Assembly (NCBI GenBank): GCA_009733575.1
Contig: ML769644.1
Span: 1 to 64,000, forward strand
DNA length: 64,000 bases
Origin: Gymnopus androsaceus JB14
Taxonomy: Eukaryota > Basidiomycota > Agaricomycetes > Agaricales > Omphalotaceae
Reading direction: 5' to 3'
The first letter of the stretch is position 1, and every line of letters begins with the position of its first letter. The notes below the pieces were generated by a model. That model did not search any database. It was not told the DNA's origin and saw only the letters and a program-made list of their open reading frames with translations. The position numbers and the translations under genes are program-made. This document shows positions 20,857 through 32,314 of the stretch, one piece after another.

Positions 20857-22245
20857 CACTCCGGCGGATCTGATAAATCAAGGCTGAAATTAGTTTAGAA
20901 AAACATTAAGTAAACAATAATATATTTCGCCACAGATTTCCACCAAAAATGAGCAAAGATTTCTCTTGAAAAATAAATAGAAAATTATATTCTTTTTCGT
21001 ATATAATTCCGGCTGCAAAACCCCGTGAAATCTAATCAATATTCCGATCGGAAAAAAGAGTTAATTTTGCTTGGCAAATTGCCACAATTTCCACCGTAAA
21101 AGGATTCAAGATAAAAGAAGTTTAGCACTGGTAAATTGTGTTCTATTGCACCCGTGAAAAGTCTTGTGATGTCTGGTCTTACCCGATCAAAATCTTTTAA
21201 CTATTTCACCATCAACCACGTGGTATCCAGTTACTGCCTGTTACTGCCCAGGTCACTGCCCAGTCTCCCAGGCTTAGCCGCTAAAAATGCTGAATAAGCA
21301 ATGGGCATCTGGCACACAGAGTATTATGAAGCAAAGGGAACCCGCTGCTTTGTAAGCACTAAGCCAAATACTTTTGGAGGGGTGCTTCACAGGCAACAAG
21401 TGGCCAACCAAGTTGTCCCTTGCGCACATGCTAGTTGATGCAAGGACCAAGACCTTGCAATGGTTTGTTTGAGAATAGTATAGCATAATCATTTTCTGTC
21501 TCTGAAAGGCAATGCATTTATGCACTGAATATGGCATCTACATTACATTTCATCAATGGTACATTCCTTCAAAAAATAACACTTACCTCTATTTTTTGCC
21601 CCCCTGTAATACTCACTAAAACCCCGCTTTCCTTAGTCCAGTCTGTGGGGAGATTCTCCTCCAGGTATGGATCACCACCCCTTTTGCATATTGATGGTGG
21701 GTCATTCTCCGGTCCAGCTCCAATCATTCATTTATCATTGTGACCCATTTATTTGTTACTTCTGTTTTGGTAAAAGCTCTACCCTCATTTGCAACTGTTC
21801 ATTCACAATGCAGCTTCCAGATTAGGTATGCAGACTCAGATATCAGAAATTCCCACAGGCAGCTTTCACCAGTCTATATCCCACTTGCTTTTTCCAATCC
21901 ACATCCCAGGATATCTCCTAAGGTCATGAATGACCAGAATATTCTGCTGCCTTTCATCTTCCAGAGTCTTTTGGCTAGCTTGCAAATCAGTGCTTGCCCT
22001 GGAGATTCACACTCAGTTAGAACATGTGAAGTGAGGATAAAGAGGAACCTGATATGGTCTCTTCCATTCCAGAATGCATCCAGCGCTATCCAAAATATAT
22101 CTGCAAGTAGTTCTGGTGGCAAAGGTAAGTAATGTGGATTGGGGGTCCAGGATATGATCTGTGGCATTGTGGTTGGAAAAGAAGTTAATGTTGTGATGTT
22201 TTTCTAAACTAATTTCAGCCTTGATTTATCAGATCTGCCGGAGTG
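20857..22245. mobile_element. 1.39 kb CACT-ended TIR element
   Basis: Near-perfect ~48 bp inverted ends starting CACTCCGGC, containing GATCTGATAAATCAAGGC. ATT at each side (20854-20856 and 22246-22248). The CACT start and 3 bp duplication recall CACTA (CMC) elements, but no transposase is present. It carries a LINE fragment (see 21600-22170), so it is non-autonomous. Inserted in the gag of copia-3; gag continues in frame across it. Confidence 0.85.
21600..22170 (-). pseudogene. LINE ORF2 C-terminal fragment inside TIR element
   Basis: The minus-strand frame reads ...HVLTECESPGQALICKLAKR...LGDILGCGL...ISESAYLIWKLHCE(*)TV..., then NKWVTMINE(*)LELDRE and KGVVIHTW. This is the conserved region after RNase H in non-LTR retrotransposon polyproteins of basidiomycetes, as I remember the family. 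Two in-frame stops (both TGA where Arg is usual) show decay. No reverse transcriptase is present. Confidence 0.65.
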
Positions 22246-22585
22246 ATTAGCTGTATAAACACCAGTGACAGCATGACCCTCTGAATTCTTCAATTTACCA
22301 GTTGCCGCAATTACATTGATTGCGGCAACTGATGGATGGAGCTGCAGATGGACTTCCTCATCCTTCAGAGTCTGGATTACAAAGCTAGATCACAGCGGCC
22401 TCCCTGCAGCTTCCAATATCTTCAGCCTGTTACAGAGGTTGTCTCAACAGTAGCACCAGTCAATGTCTGGGCTCATCAAGGTGATAAGATGTTTAGTGAA
22501 CTGGTCATTGGGCATCATATTTGTGTCAGTGTCTTGGAGTCAGCTATAGAGCTAGACCATGGACTGTAGCCAGGAAACAGGGTTG

Positions 22586-23129
22586 CATCAGCAAAACCTG
22601 TATTTTGTGTTTTAATTCCCACAGCAATACTTAGAATTCCCAGCACTCCCAGAGCTCCCAGTGCTGGCCAGCGCTGTCAGAAATATAAAATCATACGTTA
22701 TTTCCAAATAAGGTACTGTACCATTTTGAATTTAAGTTCAGTAACGCGTGACGCAGGGTGCTGAATTGGTGTAATTTCCATCTTTGTAACACATAACATT
22801 AGCCTCCGAACTCAAAAATTTGGCGCTTAAAGGCCAAATTTGGCGGCCGGCTACGCTGGCCACTATAAATATGAACTCAAACTGAACAAAATTTGCAAAC
22901 GTAACGCTGCCTGATGGTGGCTGAACAATGAACCGAATAGGTCCAAGGCGTAACGCATAACATTTAGTGAACTTAAATTCGAAACTATACCGTAATTTTG
23001 CGGCCTCTGGGAGCTTATGGGAGGCCCCTCCTGCATCGGCCAGACCATCTGAGTGCTGGGACGCTGGAGCGCTGGGAACTCTGGGCAGTTTGCTCAAGAA
23101 CTGCCCACGTCATACAGGTTTTGCCGATG
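22586..23129. mobile_element. TIR MITE family M2 (CATCAGCAAAACC), copy 1
   Basis: Ends CATCAGCAAAACCTGTA and the complement TACAGGTTTTGCCGATG, flanked by TG on both sides. It contains a complete family M1 MITE (22714-22994). Without that insert it is about 260 bp, with a CCAGCACTCCCAGAGC-like interior. A second copy at 48676-48834 lies in copia-2. Confidence 0.8.
22714..22994. mobile_element. 281 bp MITE, family M1, copy B
   Basis: Intact copy of the TA-flanked family: TACTGTACCATTTTGAATTT at the left and its inverted relative at the right. It holds 'ggcggccggctacgctggcc' in the middle. Nested in the family M2 element. Confidence 0.88.
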
Positions 23130-23988
23130 TGCCCCCCACTGGGCAGGCATTACCAATGATTTTTTGGTTAATTTTGATGGCAGTGAGTGTGTTAGCAGGT
23201 TTATACTTGCACTTGAGAGCTAACTAAGCATCATGTGCACTAGTGGCATTTTGAATGATGTATAGCTTTGAGAGGGGGACTGCCCTTACAAATATGGCTT
23301 TGGTCTTCTTATTGCCATCAAGCCAGTCCTTTGCTTTCTGTTGTGCAAGTTTGACTTTGGCTTTGTTACCTGGGATGGTGAATGTTGCCATAAGCCCTGA
23401 TGTGTCAAGTCCTTCAACATGTTGTGTTGCTCACAATTCTGGGATTTTTGGCGGATTGTATTCTGCCATTGTGATCCATCAATGTACTTCCAGTATCCAG
23501 CTGCACTGAGCTCAAGTTCCAATTTCTGTTTAAATTTGTTTTAATTTTTTGTACCATCTTCATCCTCTTTCATAATGAGTAGACTGATTTGTTTCCAGTC
23601 TGACTTTTCCTTCTCTTCAGTAAGTTCCATGATAGGAAATTCTGTGCTGACTGTTCAAAGGTCAAGGAATGGTTTTGTTGAAGTTGGACTAGGTAGTGAA
23701 GTTTTTGATGAATTAGGGGCTCTTGGTACGATTTGCAGTGATTAGAGCTCAAGGCCACCCATAACCTGTTAAGATTAAGTGGAGTCTATAGGGTGGTAGC
23801 TGGTACGGAGCAACAAGGTTGATTAAGTACTAGGTTTGTGTATAGTAAAATGGTCATACCTGGTATGGAGCAGCAAGGTTGATAGGGGTTGCTCCATCCC
23901 AGGTTGGTATGTACATCAGACGGAAGTAAACTGATGTGGTTGAGGCTGGTTAACTATGACAGTAATAGTAATAGGAAGCAACCTATTT
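23130..23988. other. No gene recognised
   Basis: The minus-strand frame at 23286-23522 has no recognisable motif. Possible weak relic of copia Gag; nothing I can support. Confidence 0.4.
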
Positions 23989-24315
23989 CATCAGGAAAAA
24001 TGGTCTGGGCCCAGGGCTGACTTTGGGTTGATCTACAAATTGTGGAGATTGTGGACTATATTGACCTAAGGAGACTTAAGGGAGCTTAAGGATACCTAGG
24101 TCTCCTAGGTCACCTAGGTCGCCTAGCCTCAGCTCCTTTGAGGTCACCTAGGTCGCCTAGGATTTAGGGATAAACCTTGGGAATTTGAGGCAACCTGAGT
24201 AAACCTGAGTTGACCTGGGGTAACCTGGAGGACCCAAGGTGACCAGGGTGACCCGGGTGGCCAGGGTAGCCTAGGTTCCCTGGGTTGTTGTAGGTTTTAC
24301 TCATTTTTGCTGATG
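23989..24315. mobile_element. MITE family M3 (CATCAGSAAAAATGG), small copy
   Basis: Left end CATCAGGAAAAATGGTCTGG and right end CATTTTTGCTGATG, flanked by TT. The interior is built of CCTAGGTCACCTAGGTC-like 9-10 bp repeats. Related to the large foldback copy at 55974-58369. Confidence 0.7.
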
Positions 24316-24568
24316 TTGATAAGTAATCAAGACAAATAGGATGGAGCTTCAGGTGTGCCTCATTCTCTGACTGTTATATGCATGATATAAAAGATAGAGA
24401 AAGCTCTAATACTGAACCCTACTAGTAGTCGATTTGATCATTTTCAAATTACAATTACTTAGTCCCAGTAGGGATTGACTTAACCTGGAACCTTGCTGCA
24501 TATAAATGTAATTACATTTACATATACTTATACACTCTGGCAAGAGTGAGGAGGCTATATACTCTCTT

Positions 24569-26747
24569 CTAATCCTGGAATAAAGCCTGAACGTTATCCC
24601 ATCTAGGCTGAATATCATAGGGGAAGGGCTCAGGTTTCCTGATGTAGTTTCAGACTCACAGCTCATCGGAATATGTAAGAGCATCTTACCTGACCATTTC
24701 TCCAGCAAATTTGGCTTCGGGAATTATTGGCTTTCCATTGGCATCCAACTGTGCTTTCAGAGTGAAGCATGACAGGATAAATGTGGCTTGGTGGAACAGC
24801 TGCGCGAATGCCATATCTGCTCCAGGGCAGCGTCTATACGTTTGGTTAAGCATCTGGTTCCTGGGCGCAAGTCAAGTGCGAACCTGTGTCCATAGCCAAA
24901 AACATAATAGGGAATACGTTCACCATCGACTTCATATCGGTCGGGGTTGAAATCGTTTGCGTTGGTGTGGAATTCAGGGTCACGCGTGATGGACCTGTAT
25001 ATAGTTGAGCTCAAGAAATGACACCTATGTCAAGCTAAATCACCAAAGACTTGCCACCAACTGTGGTGCAGTTAGCACCGGAACTGACTCGACACGACGG
25101 CACCACGTACCATTGTATCCTTAGGAATAGCGTAACCATCAAACTCCTCGTCGTTACGATTGCGGTGAGGAAGAGCTTCATTCTGGGTCAGTATGGAATC
25201 AAAGATATCAGTCGAAACAGTACATACTGACTGGAACGGGAGGTGACCACCTGAATGTTTCCCAGACTATAGAAACGAGGTATGGCATAGCAGCACGGTC
25301 AGTCATACGAGGGAGTCGCGACCTGTCTGTAACACTATCAATCTCCGCTTGAGCCTTTGCTTGAACCTGTCGCAAAGTGAGTGTGACATCGACGAGATCG
25401 TATTTCAATTAACCTCGGGATGGAGCAACATTGCCAGCATAAATGACCATGCGGCTGAACCTGTCTAAACTCTCGAGGATCGGTATCGTATATGCGTGAT
25501 TTCAAAATCAGTAACTTTACCGTATCCGAGGCCCCTGGCCCGGAAAAAAGATGAACAAGTCGTTAGGAGTGTGTTAGGTCAGGCTTACCTCCATAGATTG
25601 CCGTAGCAGTCGCTTTGATCAGACCCTCAGTGAATGTGTGTGTACCCTCAATTGATTTGTGCATATTTATTGAACAGAACGAGTCGTTTTCTTTGCCTTC
25701 ATGCTGTGAAATGTCAGTTTACGCTACGGACTGCTCATTGAATCGCAGAACTCACCAGCAGTTGACGAACCTCCTCATATGGTGTGGTGATCATCTCAGT
25801 GATCTTCCTGGCATAGTAATCAGCACGGGTTCTCCACCCAGTCCCGGGGAACCAGTGAGGAAGAAGTTGGACTGAAATTAACGTCAATCAACATGTACGA
25901 TGGGCCAATGACACTCTTACTCGATGGAAAGAAATCGACGAGCCAGCCGCCAATCACCGCGTACTCGGCTAATTGCATCATTTCTTCAGCGAGGAGGACA
26001 TGGGGATCGTCAATCTCCATTGCCTCGAAGCCGTACACCATGCGAAGACTGAGGGACGAGGAAAACCTGGTTGACGGGTTATTGAGTCTGAACTTCGGTA
26101 GCTGGACCAATGTAACGAACCTTCGGAGGAGACGATCACATTCCTGGGGAGTCTTGAGTATTCCTTGCAACATGCGCCGGCCCTCGTCGTCGAGAAGAGC
26201 TTCGTGACGACGGATGACATCGCCAGCCAAGACTTCCTTCATCAACTTTCGCTGTTGCTTGAAGTCCTCGCCATATTGAGTCATAGGATGAAGAACTTTC
26301 ATCCCACAGCTAGCAGAATGCACATCAGACACATCAAAATCCTGCAGCGTGAAGTACACATACAGTTCTTCCGAAAATATGAAGTGTGGACGATCAGAGA
26401 ATGTCGAAGCTCTGTTGGCAAAAAGCTCTGAGATCGCGCGCGGCGAGGTTAGGAAGAGAACAGTCTTCCCCAAGACGGAGAGCTTGGTCACAGGCCCTGA
26501 AGTCTAGTCACTACACCTCCACTTCGCTAAAATCTCATTACTACGTACCATACAACTTCTGCCATTCAGCCATATGCTCTGCCTGATAATGGGAGGGCCA
26601 GTCAAAGAGATTTCCAATGAAAGGGAGCCCTCGAGGGCCCGGGATTCGAGCACCCGATGAGCGGCTACGCCATAATACGAAGGCGCAGAAGCAAACAGCG
26701 ACGGGGACAAATAAGTCAAGTGGTTTCAGCATGGAGTCCACAATCAT
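24569..26747 (-). CDS. Cytochrome P450 monooxygenase 1
   Basis: Multi-exon, about 10-12 introns of ~50 nt. The N-terminal membrane anchor (LDLFVPVAVCFCAFVLW) is followed by the hinge PGPRGLPFIGN. Later come ITEMITTPYEEVRQLL, the I-helix AGADT-like GGASDTT, the K-helix EtfR in VWETFRW, the PERF-type FNPDRYE, and the heme loop FGYGHR|RCPGADMAF, where a 50 nt intron (24834-24883) separates HR from RCPG. The C-terminus KPEPFPYDIQPRW ends at a stop at 24569-24571. It is an ER-bound haem-thiolate oxygenase needing P450 reductase; the type resembles fungal O-methylsterigmatocystin-oxidoreductase-like P450s (CYP64/5150 group, tentative). One junction (about 25055, between LVA and RSITRDP) does not close in frame with a GT donor, so the gene may carry a 1-nt lesion. 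Confidence 0.85.
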
Positions 26748-29112
26748 CCCTGTTCACACAAGGTCGTCGTTATATATCAGTTCCATCTGGAACTGAGTGA
26801 CAATCTACATTTGTTAGTACCGTTATGCAGACGGAAAACTCAGACTAGCACCGTACTCTATCGTTGAATATCAAGTATCGACTTGTACAATCTAGTTCGG
26901 CTATTCTGGGTACGTACCATCGATTATCTTCCCCCATTGGCGCACATATCTTTTTCATTCATCTATTTTGCTCTGATATTCGGCGATACAGGTCAATGAT
27001 CGGTGGATCTGTCGGATGACGAACCAGTTCGTTTCTACTATTGATGATGGGACCTAATGGGCCTTCGAACCCCGGTAGAGAGCGCTACATAACCTTCCGC
27101 ACGGCATGATAGTCAATGACTTAGTACTTAGATAATTGAGATGTGAAACGATGTTAAGCTGCGCCACCATTTTTTTCCCATGCCGCCACCACAGAAAACC
27201 TAATGTCCTCTTTTTTCTGCCAAGAGTTTTAGAGTCTTTTTCGCTCACAGCTCCAACTTGACTGCATGCCTTATCGCACGATTTCTACGGAGAGTCTAGT
27301 GATAACAGTCCCCTATCTTATGAACTTGAATTAGGAAGCTGATTGATTGATGATCGATCTTATCGTGTCTAACTTACATCTATCTTTAATATCATATTTC
27401 TCGGGGAGAGGCGTGCATCGCCTTGAGCAAGCGCTTACGCAAAGACTCGGGTTTCAGCTTTCCATCTCCTGTTCAAATATGGAGCTTGCCTTATTTTCTT
27501 ACCTGCCTAGCATCTAGGCTTTGGTATCATATCTCAAATCGCACCGGGGAAATTAGAAATTTACATGAAAGGCCCTGCATAGTAAGATGAATTAGTTTCG
27601 TGTGAGAATTAGTATATACGATTTTGCCGCACTCATTGTTAATTTTGTTCAATTCTCGCCATGCCCATGCTTTTGTTCTGAGCTTTATGTCTCACTAGCA
27701 TATATATCATGCTATAATATTTCTTGAACTTGGATGGTTCTATTCAACAACCCTGCTACCATGAACAACCCTTCCCAAACTGAAATTAATTTGTAAGTTT
27801 ATTCAACAGTCTCATCGCACTTTCGCCACACTGTACAGTTAAAGATCGGTCTATTATACGAGATCACCTACTTATACAAACTTTTTCTACATGTAGAAAG
27901 CCACCAAAAATGTGGGGTTGATTTAGGACAACTGAATATTATTCTAGGACATCGAATTAATGTTTTTAGCACCATAGATGTTATTGGGACCTTGTGTGCT
28001 CGTTGCCATGGAGATGCCGAAAAGGGTGGGATTTCGATGTGAATGAGATTGCCGTGTTATACAACGTTTTTCTGCGATCTATGAATCAAAAAAATCCGAA
28101 AAATACTGAGATTATTCAGGTAGGTTCTCTAATGTAATATGAACATGTTGTTCTGCAAGCTTTTTTTCTGAAACTCAGTGGGTGCACTGATATTGATGAT
28201 GTATTGATTTCTTGTATAAGATAATGGTCTTTAACTGTATTATATATTTTTATTTTCTCTACTGCAGGCTTGGCACTAGTTTTGAGTATGTTTAGGACAC
28301 TGACTCAGTCTAACCTAATGCCTCATCTCTAAGAAAAATTAAAGAAGAGCAGATATTTTCAAGGGTGACAGACTGACTACGTAGTACTCCCCATACCTGT
28401 CAATCTAGGCAATTAAATCCACTATAAGCACAAGTAGCAAATCTGTAGTAAATATCAATGAAGTAAAATCTTGGTGACTATCTTCATATTTTTCTTTTTT
28501 ATTTAGCAGAAATTTCGGAGTGGGACTGGCGAACGAAGGATAATGGATTCGAAAAGTACAAGCAACTGTACAGCTACCCCTGTAGAGTAACTATGTTAGC
28601 AAGACAAAACTGTGGATACAGAAGAATTATTCTAAGTAACGGGAGAGCAAACACTAAGTACCAAGGAAATGTATTGCTAAAATAACATTCAAAAGTAACA
28701 AATTGCATGTAGCTATATTTAATTACTATGGGGAAGAAGCTTCAGGCATGCCTGACTGGTGACATGATCCTGATAAATGTGAACTTCATGTAAAAAAAGG
28801 CCATAAAATAGACTGAGCTTTTCTAGGCCTGCATCACTTGATGATATACTGACCTTTCTCACTGATGTTGCTCTATTAATACTTTAAAACTGTAAGTATT
28901 AATACAGATCAGTCATCATACAAAATTTTTTTGTCCTTCAAGCACATTCACTAATTGACAGGTGCCCTAAAAGACACAGCACAGCCTACTTAATTTTGCT
29001 TACGGTTTCAATAAGAGAAATGTACTTTTTAAAGTGGATAAAAATGATGTTTTTCTCACTTTGAGCTTCACCACTCACTCAGTCCTTGCGCGTATATTTA
29101 CAACAATGTCTT
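26748..29112. other. Upstream region of P450 1; no gene found
   Basis: AT-rich. I see no coding region, transposon ends or RNA gene that I can support. It would contain the promoters of the P450 (reading left) and perhaps of the NmrA-like gene (reading right). Confidence 0.5.
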
Positions 29113-29489
29113 CCCGGAATGACTTTTTTTGGACAGAACCTGAAGTAATCTGCTTCAGCTAACCCGAAAACATATATTACGGAAGCTGGCTGGAGTATTC
29201 CATTTCAGCATTCATTTCAGAAAATTATTCAGATAGTTCAGGTAATTTAATTATTTATGTCTTCGGGTCGGCTGAAGCTGATTGCATCAGAACCTGTCCG
29301 GAAAAAAATCATTTCAGACGTTTACAGAAAGTTAAGCTTTGATCGGTCTGAATTTAATTCCTTTTTAAGTGCTAAGAAATATCTGCAGTGTTGTCTATAA
29401 TATCCTGAAAAGTACATTTCCCTTATGTATTGAAATAAGTTATTTCCCACAATGCTTCAATCAGACTGAAGTGTAACTATTGGCAGTGT
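29113..29489. mobile_element. Truncated copy of CACACC TIR element
   Basis: Starts abruptly within the family sequence ('aatgactttttttggacag') and runs to the right terminus 'cttcaatcagactgaag...ggcagtgtg'. Homologous to 18470-18844 of the full copy at 18279-18844. The left end is missing. Confidence 0.75.
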
Positions 29490-29951
29490 GACTATTCCTA
29501 CATATATGTTTACTGCTTATCAGAAGCATTAACATGGCATAACCACATCTTAAACGCGTCCTAAACGTGTCGCAAACACAGATTGAGCGGTAGCGCGGGC
29601 CTTGGCGTGTCCAAGCCGGCTGCTGCTGATTTCAGGGCGACCTGAATTATCTGTCAATGAGCATATTTAGTTTAAGAGCTTATCCCATATATGGCTTAGG
29701 CAGCGTTCCAGGCACTACGCGATAGCCGGAATTACATTTCTTTGCAATCGAGTCTTGTATCTGGTCATTTTGTATTGTCAGCGTTTGTCATCGTGCATAA
29801 TTGAACCTTGTTGCTGGTCATTATTCTATTGTCAGCCTTTGTCATGATTCATTCTATATGCACGGTGATTTTTCTATTGTGAAGACGTTAGATTGTGATA
29901 TCTGTTGAGTATCATATAAAAGACATCCAAGATGTAGAGGGCATTTTCAAT

Positions 29952-31019
29952 ATGCCCATCATGTCTCTCAAAAACATCATCCAAGTCGGTGTAAGTGCTC
30001 GCTCAATAGGTGCAGGAGAGTCTGGACTGAGTAATTCTCCACAGGCAACCGGAACTCTCGGACCTTCGGTTCTCCAGGCATTAATTGCCTCCAACAAATT
30101 TAACGTCACCGTGGGAACTCGCGACGCCTCGGGGACATTCCCAGCTGGCGTCAAGGTTGTTCAGATTGATTATTCGTCGCAGGAGTCCCTCGTCAAGGCC
30201 TTCTCAGGCCAAGATGCTGTCATAGTGACAATTGGGAACCACAACCCAGCGTTGCTCGAGGAGATTCAGATGGCCATTGTCGATGCTGCAGTCACCGCTG
30301 GTGTTAAGCATCTCATTCCTTCCAACTTCGGCGGGAAAGTCCCTCCGTTCTTTTTCCATCACTGCCACTGAATATAATATCTACAGGGATCTTGAAGCAC
30401 ATCGTACCGACGTCTTGGATTTCAAAATCAGAGTTGAGGAAAAACTTGCGAAGCTCGCCTCCGAGGGCAAGATTAGCTATACCGCGATTGGTACTGGTAT
30501 ATTCTTCGACTGGGGTGAATGTTTTGTACCTTAAGCCAACTGCTGCATTCTGATTGGTTGGATATAGCTCTGATGATTGGATTCCTTGGCGTTGACCTCA
30601 CCACCAAAAAGGCCTCTCTGCTGAATGACGGTAACTTCAAACTCAATGTCACGAAGCTGTCTACAGTTGCCCAAGTAATCATTAAAATTCTCTCATCCCC
30701 CGAAACGGTGAAGAACCGTCGGGCATTGGTTCATGACTTCTATATCTCGCAGCGCGAGTTACTCAAGGTCGCCGAGGAGGAGACTGGCGCCATTTTTGAA
30801 GTCAGCTCCATGACCACGGAAGAGCTGCTCGCTACGTCCTTGAAAGCCATGGGCGCCGGTGATCCCATGGCTATCTATGGGCTCATTAAAGCAGCTGCTT
30901 GGGGCGCGGACAGTCCAACAGCATGGGGTGTCGACGACGATAGCAAAGTCTTGGAAGTTGTTCCAAAGGATTTGAGAGAGGAGGTTGTAGTTGTCCTGAC
31001 CCAGATGAAGCTCCGATAG
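29952..31019 (+). CDS. NmrA-like / isoflavone-reductase-like NAD(P)-binding oxidoreductase
   Basis: Four exons, about 302 aa. The first intron (29991-30044) divides the dinucleotide-binding loop, which after splicing reads QVGATGTLGPSVLQAL (GxxGxxG). Further features are TVGTRDASGTFP after beta-2, DAVIVTIGNHNP, KHLIPSNFGG, and a C-terminal domain to VVVLTQMKLR. Intron 3 is 30515-30567. The family comprises atypical short-chain dehydrogenases that reduce ether or ketone intermediates or act as redox sensors; the substrate is unknown. Intron 2 (30335-30386) gives a perfect in-frame joint, but its donor reads GAAAGT where GTAAGT is expected. This allele may thus be mis-spliced. A second in-frame ATG at 29961 could be the start. 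Confidence 0.82.
30335..30386 (+). other. Intron with mutated 5' splice site
   Basis: 52 nt. The flanking exons join as NFGG|DLEAHRTD in frame, and the acceptor is TCTACAG. The donor starts GA (GAAAGT), so position +2 is A (30336) in place of T. Confidence 0.6.
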
Positions 31020-32314
31020 CTTGCTTGGGGGACATGATATGTAAGATTGTATCATCAATATATAGCCTGTATAGTATCAAGATATAGGTATCCGACGTTG
31101 CGACAAGGCTATGACCTCTAGGCCTGATTTAGATTTGAAACGAAGTTGGTACATGCCAAGGTATTGCGAAAACCCTGTAACGTTTTTACAGCGGTGTCGG
31201 AAATCCTTGTCCGAAATGATTTTGGTGATGGATAAATAAATGTAATTCTAAAAAGGGAATATCTGTAGATGCGCACTTCCCGAGCCTTTCCGCTGTCAGG
31301 GGCAACTGCCACAGTTTCTGAAATATTTCATTGTGCTAGATGCTGCATAGCACAATGAACATGTAAAAAATACTAACTGTTAACCTAGATAAGTGACCAG
31401 CCTTACTGCAGGTTGAGAGATAAGTGAGTATAAGATATACATATGTTATGACTCTACAGTCAATCTACAAATAGTTGGACAATGACTCTGGTGCTTTGTT
31501 AGTGTGTGCAGCGGAGGCGCACATAATTGGCGCATAGGTCAATTTTGGGGGGTGTCAAATGATTTTTTTTTCTGCCAGAGGGCTGGACTAACTAACCTAG
31601 CGGTTGGGCGCTAAGTTCTTTGAACCCCCTTGGTTGATAACATGTTTATGATCTCATTAACATCAACAGCCTCAGCTGTCCTCTTCAAAAGATATTCTTC
31701 AGTGACCCGTTGCCAATAGCATCCACTTCATATTATGTCCATTAAAGAAATGCCCCATCAGGCTGGGATTTGTAAAATGAATATTCCAGCCATTCACCAT
31801 GCTGTTAGCGGAGTAGATGAAAGGTTTCTGGTGAGCATGCGATGCCAGAGCAGCTTCGGTTAAATGTTTACGAGCGGTTCATCACTATCATTCATCTTGG
31901 CATGAAGAAGTATGATGAGAGACATATCTGACAGGCAAAACGCTTGGGACTAATTAACATTAATTAACAGGGTACTTCGGCTGAGGTCCATGTTAAAAAC
32001 AATTATCTGAATTAATCCCACTCATTAGCGCTAGTAACCTACTACTTATTAGCTCATTTAAGGCGCCAAAGCGTCGAATTTTGAACTTCTGCGTACAATA
32101 AAGACTATTTCCCGATAGTATCCGGCGAAATGAATGTATCTAAGGAGAATATCATAATCTCGACTAAAAACAATCACCAATCCCCCGCAATAGATGGGTA
32201 TTACTTGTAAAGACCCCAGTACGCCAACTTTTCTTCACGTACTTTGTACAGCAATTAACATTGAAGGTAAAACCATATATTCTTCGAAATTTAGTTGCTT
32301 CCTGCGATGGTGAT
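31020..32314. other. Intergenic, no gene found
   Basis: Lies between the convergent ends of the NmrA-like gene and P450 2. AT-rich; a run GATTTTTTTT near 31560. No supported feature. Confidence 0.5.

Larger units (their letters stand above)
17748..22560 (-). pseudogene. Old copia gag-pol relic (copia-3), split by three insertions
   Basis: On the minus strand, in order: a Gag segment (about 22400-22249; LQLHPSVAAINVIAATGK...GHAVTGVYTA); after an insertion, Gag with a CCHC-like knuckle (CKNTYCTYPVGHTKAKC) and GGGRVGQ (20856-20500); then the protease-adjacent region (about 19750-19640); and after another insertion VHGFGSTLLAVIVGKGTI...YIPSTHCNLISGSRI (17981-17748), the end of protease or GAG-pre-integrase. 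Target duplications at each break show the pieces were contiguous. No LTR of this element is recognised nearby, and it has stops and truncation. Confidence 0.75.

Noticed and set aside
21874..22167. F-box-like start LPPELLADIFWIALD in a minus-strand ORF
   Set aside because: The following sequence matches the LINE C-terminal region, which explains the frame better; F-box resemblance is probably chance.
24820..24890. P450 1 lacking the heme Cys (frame reads FGYGHRFALDLRPG)
   Set aside because: A 50 nt GT-AG intron with a CTTAAC branch point removes that part and restores FGYGHRRCPG.
31560..31640. Possible tRNA (TAGCGGTTGGGCGC and GTTCTTTGAACCCC)
   Set aside because: I could not assemble acceptor, anticodon and T arms on either strand.
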